Under the pieces are notes generated by a model. The model saw nothing but the letters and a program-made list of their open reading frames with translations. It searched no databases and was not told where the DNA came from. This document shows, piece by piece, positions 45,204 to 53,273 of a stretch of DNA of 64,000 nt (position 1 is its first letter; every line of letters begins with the position of its first letter). The stretch spans positions 27,012-91,011 of the forward strand of contig CALVFO010000010.1 in the NCBI GenBank assembly GCA_944326855.1. Direction: 5' to 3'. This stretch comes from an uncultured Alistipes sp. GTDB lineage: Bacteria > Bacteroidota > Bacteroidia > Bacteroidales > Rikenellaceae. Made by a program: the position numbers and the translations under genes.

Positions 45204-45794
45204 ATGTATGAATATATTCGGGGCAGTGTCGAACAGCTCACGCCTACCGGTGTGGTGGTCGAGGCCGGCGGAGTCGGTTATTATCTGTCTATTTCCTTGC
45301 AGACTTATTCCCAAATCGGCGATGCTTCCCAGGTGAAATTATATACGCATTATGTCGTTCGTGAAGACGCCCAGTTGCTGTACGGTTTTTTTACGCGTGC
45401 CGAACGGGAGGTGTTTCGGTTGTTGATCGGGGTCTCCGGCGTAGGCGGCAATACGGCCCGGATGATTCTTTCCAGCTTTACGGCCGAGGAAGTGCGCTCG
45501 CTGGTGGCCACCGGAAAGGCCGAAGTGCTCAAATCGGTCAAGGGCCTGGGCATCAAAACGGCGCAGAAAATCATCGTGGAATTGCGGGACAAGATCGGTT
45601 CGGTCGGTGGCGACTTGCCTGCCGGAGTTGGGATCGGAGCCGCTACGGATTCCGTTTACCAGGAGGCTTTGTCGGCGTTGATGATGTTGGGTTTCGTGCG
45701 AACGGCCTCGGAAAAGGCCTTGCAGGGCATTCTTCGCGACCATCCCGGCGTGGCGGTGGAAGAGTTGATCCGATTGGCTCTCAAAAAATTGTAA
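45204..45794 (+). CDS. ruvA: Holliday junction helicase subunit RuvA
   Basis: A 196-residue RuvA, the junction-binding tetramer that works with RuvB to migrate Holliday junctions. The N-terminal OB-fold begins MYEYIRGSVEQLTPTGVVVE. The tandem helix-hairpin-helix region contains LLIGVSGVGGNTARMILSS and LKSVKGLGIKTAQKIIVELR. The C-terminal RuvB-binding domain (YQEALSALMMLGFV) is intact. Length is normal. Confidence 0.97.
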   Translation: MYEYIRGSVEQLTPTGVVVEAGGVGYYLSISLQTYSQIGDASQVKLYTHYVVREDAQLLYGFFTRAEREVFRLLIGVSGVGGNTARMILSSFTAEEVRSLVATGKAEVLKSVKGLGIKTAQKIIVELRDKIGSVGGDLPAGVGIGAATDSVYQEALSALMMLGFVRTASEKALQGILRDHPGVAVEELIRLALKKL

Positions 45795-45897
45795 ACTAGA
45801 TGACAACTCCCGCTCCGAATCGCGTAAACGGGTCATTTTCTCTATGTTAAAAAAACGTTATATTCGATAAGAGCCGCGGGAGGCTTTTAAATTTTCG

Positions 45898-45905
45898 TAA
45901 TTTTG
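45898..45905 (+). promoter_or_regulatory. -7 element of phosphate transporter gene
   Basis: TAATTTTG matches TAnnTTTG, about 32 bases before the ATG at 45937; no clear -33. Confidence 0.5.
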
Positions 45906-45936
45906 CACGCTGTAAACCAACCAAACTTAGGACTAT

Positions 45937-48153
45937 ATGGATATGTACTTGATTATCGTGGTCATTATGATGGTGCTGGCCGTGTTGAGCCTCGTCGTCG
46001 GTGTGGCCAACGATGCCGTTAACTTCTTGAATTCGGCCCTGGGTTCGAAAGCCGCTCCGAGGTACGTGATCATGATCGTGGCCTCGGTGGGGATCATTAT
46101 CGGTGCCATGACCTCCAGCGGAATGATGGAAGTGGCTCGAAGCGGGGTGTTCCATCCCGGACTGTTTACCTTTGCGGAGGTGATGATGCTTTTCCTCTCG
46201 GTGATGTTCATGAACGTCATCCTGTTGGATATTTTCAACTCCTTGGGTATGCCTACTTCGACGACTGTTTCGCTGGTCTTCGGTTTGCTGGGGGCAGCCG
46301 TGGGCGTTTCCATCTTCAAAATTACCAATAGCGCCGAAGGAATTTCCGACCTGGGTAAGTATATCAATACCGGGAAAGCCATGGCGATTATTTCCGGGAT
46401 CCTGCTTTCGGTGGCCATCGCGTTTGTATGCGGGATGGTGATCATGTACATTACCCGTTTGATTTTCTCGTTCCGCTATCAGCGGAAAATGAAAACCGTA
46501 GGTGCCGTCTGGTGCGGAATCGCGCTGACGGCGATTTCCTATTTCGCGATTTTCAAGGGCTTGAAGAGCACTTCGCTGATCTCGCCCGAGACGATGGCCT
46601 GGATGGATACGCACCGTCTGGCCCTGATCGGTATTTTGGTCGTGAGCTGGAGCGTGATCATGTCGATATTGAGTTTGCTGAAAGTCAATATTCTTAGAAT
46701 TACGGTCTTGGCCGGAACGCTTTCGCTGGCCCTGGCTTTTGCCGGGAACGACCTGGTAAACTTTATCGGGGTGTTCGTGGCCGGGTATGACTCTTATCAG
46801 ATCGCTCAGACAACCGGTGATATTCACATGCTGATGGGTGATTTGGATAAGCCGGTGGTGGCCAATCTGCTGATCCTGTTTATCTCGGGAGTGATCATGA
46901 CCCTGACGCTGTGGTTTTCGAAAAAAGCCCGTACCGTGACCGAAACCGAATTGAATCTGGCCCGTCAGGATGCCGGGGACGAACGGTTCGGTTCGACGAC
47001 CTTCTCGCGTACGGTGGTGCGTAGTGCCGTGAACTTCAACCGGACCTGTGAACGTCTGATTCCCGAACGCCTGCATCGTTTTATCGACAGCCGTTTCGTG
47101 CCGGTCTATCAACCCGAAGGGAAGGATCGGGCTCCGTTCGACTTGATTCGTGCGACGGTCAATCTGACGGTAGCTTCCATCCTGATCGCCATGGCGACCT
47201 CCATGCAGCTCCCCCTGTCGACGACCTATGTGACCTTCATGGTGGCCATGGGGTCTTCGTTGGCCGACCGGGCCTGGGGACGTGAGAGCGCTGTATATCG
47301 GATTACCGGGGTGCTGGTGGTGATTGCCGGTTGGTTTGTGACGGCGTTGGTGGCTTTCATGATTGCCTTTGTGATTGCGCTGTTGTTGATGTGGGGCGGT
47401 ACGATCGCCCTGGTGCTGATCGCTTTGCTGTGTGTCTATCTGTTGGTGCAGAGTTCGATCAACCACGGGAAAAAGGTGAAAAAATCAGCGGAAAAAGAGG
47501 CTGAAATCGAACAGTTGACCGGTCCCGATGCTATTCTCAAACGGAGCGTGAAAGAGATTTCGGAAACGATGGCCAAGGTGACTGAAATTTATAACCAAAC
47601 CTTGGACGGTCTTTTCAATGAAGATCGCAAGTTGTTGAAAAATATGGTGCGTGAGTCGGAAGACCTTTATGCCGAAGCGCATGAACGCAAGCATGAGGTT
47701 TTGCCGACGCTGGTCAAATTGCAGGAAAATTATATCGAAACGGGGCATTATTATGTGCAGGTGGTCGATTATATGAACGAAGTGACCAAGGCCCTGGTAC
47801 ATATCACGCGCCCCAGTTACGAACACATCAACAACAATCATGAGGGCTTGAGTCAGGAACAGGTGGCCGATCTGCAAAATGTGAGCAATCAGGTCAGCGA
47901 CATTTATCGGCGAATCAACCTGATGATCGAGTCGGGCGATTATTCCGCTTTGGATGAGATTCTGCTGATGCGGGACAATCTGTTCGATACGTTGGCCATA
48001 GCCATCAAGAATCAGATCAAACGCGTGAAGGCCAAAACGACCAAAACCCGGATCAGTATTCTCTACCTGACGATTATCAACGAAACCAAAACGATGGTTT
48101 TGCAGACCCGGAACTTGCTCAAATCGCAGAAGTATTTCGCGATCAAGCAATAG
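45937..48153 (+). CDS. PiT-family inorganic phosphate transporter with PhoU-like tail
   Basis: A 738-residue inner-membrane phosphate permease. Both PiT signatures are present: GVANDAVNFLNSALGSKAAP with SLGMPTSTTVSLVFGLLGAA in the first half, and FAGNDLVNFIGVFVAG with QLPLSTTYVTFMVAMGSSLA in the second. After the last helix (about residue 510) comes a cytoplasmic helical region of some 220 residues resembling PhoU/DUF47, including SVKEISETMAKVTEIYNQTL. Separate pit-phoU pairs are usual elsewhere; here the regulator-like part is fused. It is monocistronic, ending in a 19-bp hairpin. Confidence 0.92.
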   Translation: MDMYLIIVVIMMVLAVLSLVVGVANDAVNFLNSALGSKAAPRYVIMIVASVGIIIGAMTSSGMMEVARSGVFHPGLFTFAEVMMLFLSVMFMNVILLDIFNSLGMPTSTTVSLVFGLLGAAVGVSIFKITNSAEGISDLGKYINTGKAMAIISGILLSVAIAFVCGMVIMYITRLIFSFRYQRKMKTVGAVWCGIALTAISYFAIFKGLKSTSLISPETMAWMDTHRLALIGILVVSWSVIMSILSLLKVNILRITVLAGTLSLALAFAGNDLVNFIGVFVAGYDSYQIAQTTGDIHMLMGDLDKPVVANLLILFISGVIMTLTLWFSKKARTVTETELNLARQDAGDERFGSTTFSRTVVRSAVNFNRTCERLIPERLHRFIDSRFVPVYQPEGKDRAPFDLIRATVNLTVASILIAMATSMQLPLSTTYVTFMVAMGSSLADRAWGRESAVYRITGVLVVIAGWFVTALVAFMIAFVIALLLMWGGTIALVLIALLCVYLLVQSSINHGKKVKKSAEKEAEIEQLTGPDAILKRSVKEISETMAKVTEIYNQTLDGLFNEDRKLLKNMVRESEDLYAEAHERKHEVLPTLVKLQENYIETGHYYVQVVDYMNEVTKALVHITRPSYEHINNNHEGLSQEQVADLQNVSNQVSDIYRRINLMIESGDYSALDEILLMRDNLFDTLAIAIKNQIKRVKAKTTKTRISILYLTIINETKTMVLQTRNLLKSQKYFAIKQ

Positions 48154-48176
48154 GTTCCGGCTCGAAACCGCACATT

Positions 48177-48218
48177 CAAACAAGACGACAGGCTCTTTTG
48201 AGCCTGTCGTCTTGTTTG
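48177..48218 (+). terminator. Very stable hairpin after phosphate transporter gene
   Basis: A perfect 19-bp inverted repeat (CAAACAAGACGACAGGCTC, TTTT loop, then its complement), 23 bases after the stop. It lacks a long T run, but the stem is exceptionally strong. Its symmetry allows it to act on both strands. Confidence 0.75.
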
Positions 48219-48337
48219 GGCTCCCTTCGTTCCGGGAAAGTCCTGGAAAAATACGGAGAGGATATACTAAAACGATCCCTTGGAGAGTTAAATAGAAGAG
48301 TCGGGAGGGAGAAGTTTTTTTTCCTGTAAAAAAACTG

Positions 48338-48345
48338 TAAATTTG
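48338..48345 (+). promoter_or_regulatory. -7 element of FKBP-like operon
   Basis: TAAATTTG matches TAnnTTTG, 26 bases before the ATG at 48372. Confidence 0.55.
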
Positions 48346-48371
48346 CCCGAACCATTTACCTGTCTGCCCGT

Positions 48372-48917
48372 ATGCGTTTCTATGGATTGGTCGTTGTGGC
48401 TGTGATGTCGTTGTGGTTGTCTGCCTGTTCGAAAGATACTTCGGATCTGGACGATCAACGTACATCGTTGGAAAATTATATTTCACGGCAGGGTTGGGAA
48501 AACGTAGACTACCTGGGTGGCGTCTATCGTTACGTTCTCAATCGGGACAGGGCAGGGTATGAAACCGCTTTGCAGGCCGAATCGGGGAATACATTGCGGA
48601 TCAATTATGCTGTGTATGCGTTTTCATCTTCGTCCGCCGGAGGGTTGGGCGCGTTGATCTACACGAATAATCCCGAACTCCAGAATGAACAGGAGGGATT
48701 GGATCCCACGTATTGGGCCAAGGAACCTCTGGAAGTGGTTCTGGGAAAGACTCCGTTGATCTCGGGTTTGGATCGGGGACTGTACGGAGTCCGTCAGGGA
48801 GATACCTTGCAGTTGTTTATGAGTTCCGATATGGGGTATGGAGACAAACCCTTCGGAACGATTGAAGCCGATACGCCGCTGGTGTGGAACCTGGGCATAA
48901 AAGAAGTCATCAAATAA
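48372..48917 (+). CDS. FKBP-like lipoprotein
   Basis: A 181-residue lipoprotein (MRFYGLVVVAVMSLWLSAC, C19). After a short linker the domain has FKBP-type strands: LRINYAVYAFSS, then PLISGLDRGLYGVRQGDTLQ with MSSDMGYGDKPFG, ending PLVWNLGIKEV. This is the order of a prolyl-isomerase core, but several catalytic aromatics are not evident, so enzyme activity is uncertain. It sits six bases before the next FKBP-like gene. Both probably act in the periplasm or on the outer membrane as folding factors or structural proteins. Confidence 0.75.
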   Translation: MRFYGLVVVAVMSLWLSACSKDTSDLDDQRTSLENYISRQGWENVDYLGGVYRYVLNRDRAGYETALQAESGNTLRINYAVYAFSSSSAGGLGALIYTNNPELQNEQEGLDPTYWAKEPLEVVLGKTPLISGLDRGLYGVRQGDTLQLFMSSDMGYGDKPFGTIEADTPLVWNLGIKEVIK

Positions 48918-48923
48918 CGTGAT

Positions 48924-50384
48924 ATGAAAAATATTCTTTCGCTTGTTCTGGGAGTTCTGGTCGTCCTTCTCTCGTTTGTTTCTTGTGCCAAAGAAGAGGA
49001 ACCTACGCAGGATGAACTCGAACAGACCTCTTTCGATGCGTGGATGAGTCTGTATGGGGAGGGCGCGGAAAAACAAGCCTCGGGAATGTATGTCAAGAAA
49101 TTGAAAAATTCGACCGTATCCGGAGCCAAAACTCCTTCGGAATCGAGTCAATGGGTGCGGGTGAATTATACGGGATGGGCGCTTGCCTCGGGAGATGTAT
49201 TTGTTTCCCGGGACCCGGAAGTAGCTAAACAACAGGGAACGTTCGAATATTATATCCATTATATTCCGGATTATCTCAGTATGTTGGTTGCCTCCACGAG
49301 TCCTTCCAATTACTATCCGATTCAGGGATTGTATCTGGCTCTGTCCGAGATGAAGGAAGGCGATGTGTGGCGGCTGTACATTCCGTCTCGTTTAGCTTAT
49401 GGGTCGAATACGTTTTCTTCGAGCAATACTTATTTTGCCGGTCAAAATGTGTTGGCTGCCAATACGCCGATCATCCTGGAAGTGGAGCTGCTGGAAGTGG
49501 TTGACGATGCGGAGAAAGAGGAACGTTATGAGGTACAGAATTATGCCGTTTCTCGATTGGAACTGGGCCTGGCCGATACGATCGGACCGGACATCTATTG
49601 CAAGGTGCATTCCACCGTGGCGACTACCGATGTCAAAGTGGGAATCGATTCGACCATCGACTATTACTACGTAGGACGCTTCCTGGATGGTTTTGTGTTC
49701 GATACGAACCTGAAGGATACGGCCGACAAGTACAACTTGTCGCAATACAAGGAAGCCAGTTCTTATCAGTTGCCGATGTCTTCGACCGTGGGGCTTTCGT
49801 TGGATGACGGCGGGGTCGTTCCGGGTTTGGACTCCACCCTGCATAATATTTCTTACGGGGATATTGCCGAATGCGTCTTTACTTCGGAAAGTATGTATGG
49901 AGCCGACGGCTCGTTCTCGACTTCTGCAACCATTATTCCGCCTCATACGCCGGTGGTTTTCCAAATTTGGACTTCCCCCAAAAACGGAAACGGAACGCAG
50001 CAGTTCCCCTATTCGATCAAAGGTATCCAGGCCATTCAGAAAGAGGTCGACAATATTTGGGTGACCGGTTATGCCAAAGGGGTAGTGATCGGTGAAAATG
50101 CCTTGGATACGGCGGATGTGCACATGTCTCCTTATCCCGATGATGGGGTGAAAGACAATATTTTGTTGGCTACCGGACGGGATGCTGAAAGCAATCCGGC
50201 TCGCTGTATCCCGATTGAATTGGGTACGCCGGAGTTGCAGGCCGCTCTGAACCTGGAAGATAATCCCGATATTTATTATACGACCCCGGTGAAGATATGC
50301 GGTAATTTACGGAAGTATAAGGGAACTTGGGGCCTTGTCGATATTTCGAAATACGAGATTGTTTATTATTCGACGAGCGAATAA
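48924..50384 (+). CDS. Multi-domain FKBP-like lipoprotein with DUF6359-type C-terminus
   Basis: A 486-residue lipoprotein (MKNILSLVLGVLVVLLSFVS then C21). Two degenerate FKBP-like domains are seen: about residues 60-200 (WVRVNYTGWALASGDVF ... EGDVWRLYIPSRLAYGS) and 215-355 (DYYYVGRFLDGFVFDTN ... VPGLDSTLHNISYGDIA). The C-terminal ~115 residues (VTGYAKGVVIGENALDTADV, RCIPIELGTPELQAALNLED, VKICGNLRKYKGTWGLVDIS) match an OB-like Bacteroidetes domain (DUF6359-type). It lies six bases after the smaller FKBP-like gene. Confidence 0.75.
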   Translation: MKNILSLVLGVLVVLLSFVSCAKEEEPTQDELEQTSFDAWMSLYGEGAEKQASGMYVKKLKNSTVSGAKTPSESSQWVRVNYTGWALASGDVFVSRDPEVAKQQGTFEYYIHYIPDYLSMLVASTSPSNYYPIQGLYLALSEMKEGDVWRLYIPSRLAYGSNTFSSSNTYFAGQNVLAANTPIILEVELLEVVDDAEKEERYEVQNYAVSRLELGLADTIGPDIYCKVHSTVATTDVKVGIDSTIDYYYVGRFLDGFVFDTNLKDTADKYNLSQYKEASSYQLPMSSTVGLSLDDGGVVPGLDSTLHNISYGDIAECVFTSESMYGADGSFSTSATIIPPHTPVVFQIWTSPKNGNGTQQFPYSIKGIQAIQKEVDNIWVTGYAKGVVIGENALDTADVHMSPYPDDGVKDNILLATGRDAESNPARCIPIELGTPELQAALNLEDNPDIYYTTPVKICGNLRKYKGTWGLVDISKYEIVYYSTSE

Positions 50385-50391
50385 ACGACAG

Positions 50392-50416
50392 CAAGGGCGG
50401 GAATATCCCGCCCTTG
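50392..50416 (+). terminator. Terminator of FKBP-like operon
   Basis: A 10-bp perfect stem (CAAGGGCGGG with CCCGCCCTTG, loop AATAT), followed by TCGTTG. Strong stem but weak T run. Confidence 0.7.
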
Positions 50417-50458
50417 TCGTTGAACACCGGTGGTTGAATGATTACATGAGACCGCAGT

Positions 50459-51229
50459 ATGGCGAATACTTATTTTTCATTTAAACGTTTTACGGTCCAT
50501 CAGGCACATTCGGCCATGAAGGTCGGAACGGACGGGGTTCTATTGGGCGCCTGGTGTATGCGGCGGGATGCGCCGTCCGACATCCGGGAAAAGGAACTCC
50601 ATAAGGCGGAACGTTGGTTGGATGTGGGAACCGGAACCGGAGTGATCGCCCTGATGTTGGCCCAACGCTTTGCAGAGAGTGAGATCGATGCCCTCGAACC
50701 CGATGTTTGGGCCTGCGAGGATGCCCGAACCAATTTCGGGGCATCGCCATGGGAAACTCGCCTGCACTTGATTCCGGATCGTTTGCAGGATTATGTGGAG
50801 CGAACCTCCTTGCGTTATGATTATATCGTGACCAATCCTCCGTTTTTTGTCGATTCCCTGCCTTCTCCGGATGATGCCCGTACTCGGGCACGTCATGCCG
50901 CCACGTTGCCTTATGATGAATTATTGGAAGGCGTACGGAAATTGCTGAAGGAAGAGGGAACCTTTTCCTTGATTCTGCCTCCGGCTGAAAGCCGGCTTTT
51001 CAGTTTGGAAGCCACCGCTCGGGGATGGTGGTTACAACGCCGGACAGAGGTCTGCTCGACTCCGAATTCCGGAATACGTCGGGTGCTGATGCAATGGGGG
51101 CGTTTGGGACAGATCCCTGTAACGGAGAAGGGCCCGATGAGATGCGACCGTCTGACGATTCATACGCGGGAGAACACCTATAGCGATGAATATCGGGCGT
51201 TGACTCGGGATTTTTATTTGCGTTTTTGA
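50459..51229 (+). CDS. trmN6: tRNA1(Val) (adenine(37)-N6)-methyltransferase
   Basis: A 256-residue methyltransferase of the TrmN6 (YfiC) family, making m6A37 in tRNA1-Val. The family start FSFKRFTVHQAHSAMKVGTD is followed by GVLLGAW, motif I WLDVGTGTGVIALMLAQ, and the adenine-N6 catalytic motif TNPPFF near residue 122. Length is normal. Confidence 0.93.
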   Translation: MANTYFSFKRFTVHQAHSAMKVGTDGVLLGAWCMRRDAPSDIREKELHKAERWLDVGTGTGVIALMLAQRFAESEIDALEPDVWACEDARTNFGASPWETRLHLIPDRLQDYVERTSLRYDYIVTNPPFFVDSLPSPDDARTRARHAATLPYDELLEGVRKLLKEEGTFSLILPPAESRLFSLEATARGWWLQRRTEVCSTPNSGIRRVLMQWGRLGQIPVTEKGPMRCDRLTIHTRENTYSDEYRALTRDFYLRF

Positions 51230-51249
51230 CGCTAATTCCGAAAAAAAAT

Positions 51250-51257
51250 GTAGTTTT
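51250..51257 (+). promoter_or_regulatory. -7 element of DUF4831 gene
   Basis: TAGTTTTG matches TAnnTTTG, with TTTG about 21 bases upstream (near the end of trmN6). The leader to the ATG at 51351 is about 87 bases. Confidence 0.5.
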
Positions 51258-51350
51258 GTTATATTGGCGGGATCGGTGCGGATGTGGGATGAATCCTCGG
51301 AACACTTCTCCCGGTCGTCGCGGAACGGATGATTCTAAAATAACAGGAAT

Positions 51351-52391
51351 ATGAAAAAGGCATTGTTTTCGTTAGCCATTTTGACCTGCATGAGCCTGGG
51401 TGCGTCGGCGCAGGTCAAAGCGTATAAATCAACCACAATTCCCAGTGGAAATTCGGTGGCGTATTCGCTGCCTCGTACGGTGCTTAAGGTGACGGTCGTG
51501 GTCGAAAAGGAGAGTGTTCGTAGAGGCCCCTATGCGCGATTCGCTCAAAAGTATTTGGGCGTAATGGCACCGACGGTGGATAAGGATCTGTATTCGATTG
51601 TGGGAGGAAGCATCGGATATGCCGAAGAAGCGGATCCGACCCAGGTGTATGTGTTGGATAATCCGGATAAAAGCGCCGGTAGAATTTACAACATCACCCC
51701 GGAAGGTCTTTTGGCGGCTCCCATGGAAGGAGCTCCGCAGCCTGTCAATGAACCGCTTCCCCCGGTAGCGGCAAAACCGGGTAAGCCGGACAAACCCGGG
51801 AGAGTAGACGTCCTTTCTTATGTGGCAAGCGACACCAGTTTCGTGAAGGTGCCGATCGATAAACGTTCGGTGATCGAACAGAGCCCCGAATCCATGGCCC
51901 AACAGGCGGCCAATACGATATTTTCATTGCGCAAACGTCGGATGGAACTGGTGACTGGCGAATTTGGGGAAAATGTGTTCGGCGAAGGTCTGGCAGCGGC
52001 CTTGCGGGAAATCGACCGTCTGGAACAGGAATATACCGCACTCTTTTTGGGGAAACAGTTCAAACAGCGGATTGTAAAGACCTATGACGTAATTCCGGAA
52101 ATGGGAAAAAATACCGCGGTGGTATGTCGTTTTACGGAAACGGGCGGCTTGTTGCCGACCGGGGACCTGAGCGGTAATCCCGTGGTGGTGGATATGACCC
52201 CCGAAAATAAATTGGAAAATTCACCGTGGACCCGTCGGACCAGCAAAGATTCCCGGGGTATGGTCTTTTATCGTATCGCCGATGTGGTGGATTGCCGTTT
52301 GATGGACGGGAAAAATGAATTGGCTCAGCGTCGGGTGCCTATTTATCAGTTCGGTTTGACGGTGGAAATGCCGGCTACCTCCCTTAAATAG
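51351..52391 (+). CDS. DUF4831 secreted protein
   Basis: A 346-residue exported protein: MKKALFSLAILTCMSLGASA then Q. It carries the DUF4831 pattern: YSLPRTVLKVTVVVEKESVR, GPYARFAQKYLGVMAPT, then, in the second half, FSLRKRRMELVTGEFGENVF and LEQEYTALFLGKQFKQ. The family is restricted to Bacteroidetes and has no known function; a periplasmic or outer-membrane location is inferred. A Pro/Lys spacer (KPGKPDKPGR) separates two domains. The next gene begins nine bases after its stop. Confidence 0.88.
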   Translation: MKKALFSLAILTCMSLGASAQVKAYKSTTIPSGNSVAYSLPRTVLKVTVVVEKESVRRGPYARFAQKYLGVMAPTVDKDLYSIVGGSIGYAEEADPTQVYVLDNPDKSAGRIYNITPEGLLAAPMEGAPQPVNEPLPPVAAKPGKPDKPGRVDVLSYVASDTSFVKVPIDKRSVIEQSPESMAQQAANTIFSLRKRRMELVTGEFGENVFGEGLAAALREIDRLEQEYTALFLGKQFKQRIVKTYDVIPEMGKNTAVVCRFTETGGLLPTGDLSGNPVVVDMTPENKLENSPWTRRTSKDSRGMVFYRIADVVDCRLMDGKNELAQRRVPIYQFGLTVEMPATSLK

Positions 52392-52399
52392 GTTTTCCG

Positions 52400-53086
52400 A
52401 TGGATGATACAGCCCGCATGATTGCTTTGCTGCGGCGGCTCAAGGTCGAGATGAACGGAGCCGTGGTAGAGGCGATGCAGGAACGGGGGATTGAATATCC
52501 GCTCAGTTACGGGGTGTCGGTCCCTACGATTCAACAGATTGCGAGAGAATGCCCCCCCGGGCATTCTCTCGCTTTGTTGCTTTTTCGTCAACAGGTGCGA
52601 GAATTGATGTTGGCAGCGGTCTATGTCGATCGCCCGGAATGGGTGACTTCGGACCAGATGGAAGCGTGGAGCCGGAGCTTTACGAATACGGAAATCGTGG
52701 AACAAGTCGCTTCCGGTCTTTTTTTCGGGGCTCCGGATGCTCTCTCCCGGGCTGTCGATTGGATGGAACGGGAAAACGGATGGTTGAATTATGCGGCTTT
52801 GTTGATGGCCGGAAAACGCTTGGCATTTCCCGATACGGTCGATCCGGTTCAGGTAGAATCGTTGGTGACGGCCGCCGATGCTTTGTTGCGGAGAGTCGCA
52901 GCCAAAGGCCATTTGCCGGCTTATACGATACGGGCGGCCGTGACGCTTTTCCGCCGAGCTGCTTCATTTTCGCCGATCTTGAAGGCGAGAGTCTCGCTCC
53001 TCAATGCGGCTTATGCCCATTCGACGGATCCTGCCTTGAACGCTCTGTCTGAGGAATTGGGTTGGCAATTGGATTATATCGATTGA
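52400..53086 (+). CDS. DNA alkylation repair (AlkD-like) HEAT-repeat protein
   Basis: A 228-residue helical protein of the DNA-alkylation-repair family (ALK/AlkD superfamily), in which HEAT-like repeats bend DNA to release alkylated bases. Seen: YGVSVPTIQQIARECPPGHS near the N-terminus, LAAVYVDRPEWVTSDQMEAW, and NYAALLMAGKRLAF. The catalytic Asp and Trp of AlkD are not assigned with certainty, so glycosylase activity is not assured. It is nine bases downstream of the DUF4831 gene and probably co-transcribed. Confidence 0.78.
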   Translation: MDDTARMIALLRRLKVEMNGAVVEAMQERGIEYPLSYGVSVPTIQQIARECPPGHSLALLLFRQQVRELMLAAVYVDRPEWVTSDQMEAWSRSFTNTEIVEQVASGLFFGAPDALSRAVDWMERENGWLNYAALLMAGKRLAFPDTVDPVQVESLVTAADALLRRVAAKGHLPAYTIRAAVTLFRRAASFSPILKARVSLLNAAYAHSTDPALNALSEELGWQLDYID

Positions 53087-53125
53087 GCGTAGCGGGATCC
53101 AAAGAATAAGTTGGTCTGTTTTTTG

Positions 53126-53133
53126 TAAATTTG
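53126..53133 (+). promoter_or_regulatory. -7 element of nhaD
   Basis: TAAATTTG matches TAnnTTTG; no well-spaced -33 TTG. The leader to the ATG at 53274 is about 130 bases and rich in G runs, with no recognisable riboswitch. Confidence 0.45.
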
Positions 53134-53273
53134 CAGCGGTTTACAAAAGACCGCCTGAAATTTTCTCCGGACAAGGTTTGCGGTGTGGCGGATTCGATTT
53201 CGAGGAGCGGGGATTCCGAATCGGGGTTTTCCGGAGGGATGAATACGAAGACATTGATTGATATAAAGAAGAG

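Noticed and set aside
45847-47466. 539-codon minus-strand frame
   Set aside because: Antisense to the phosphate transporter gene; the Gln/His/Arg-rich sequence is a mirror of its hydrophobic codons.
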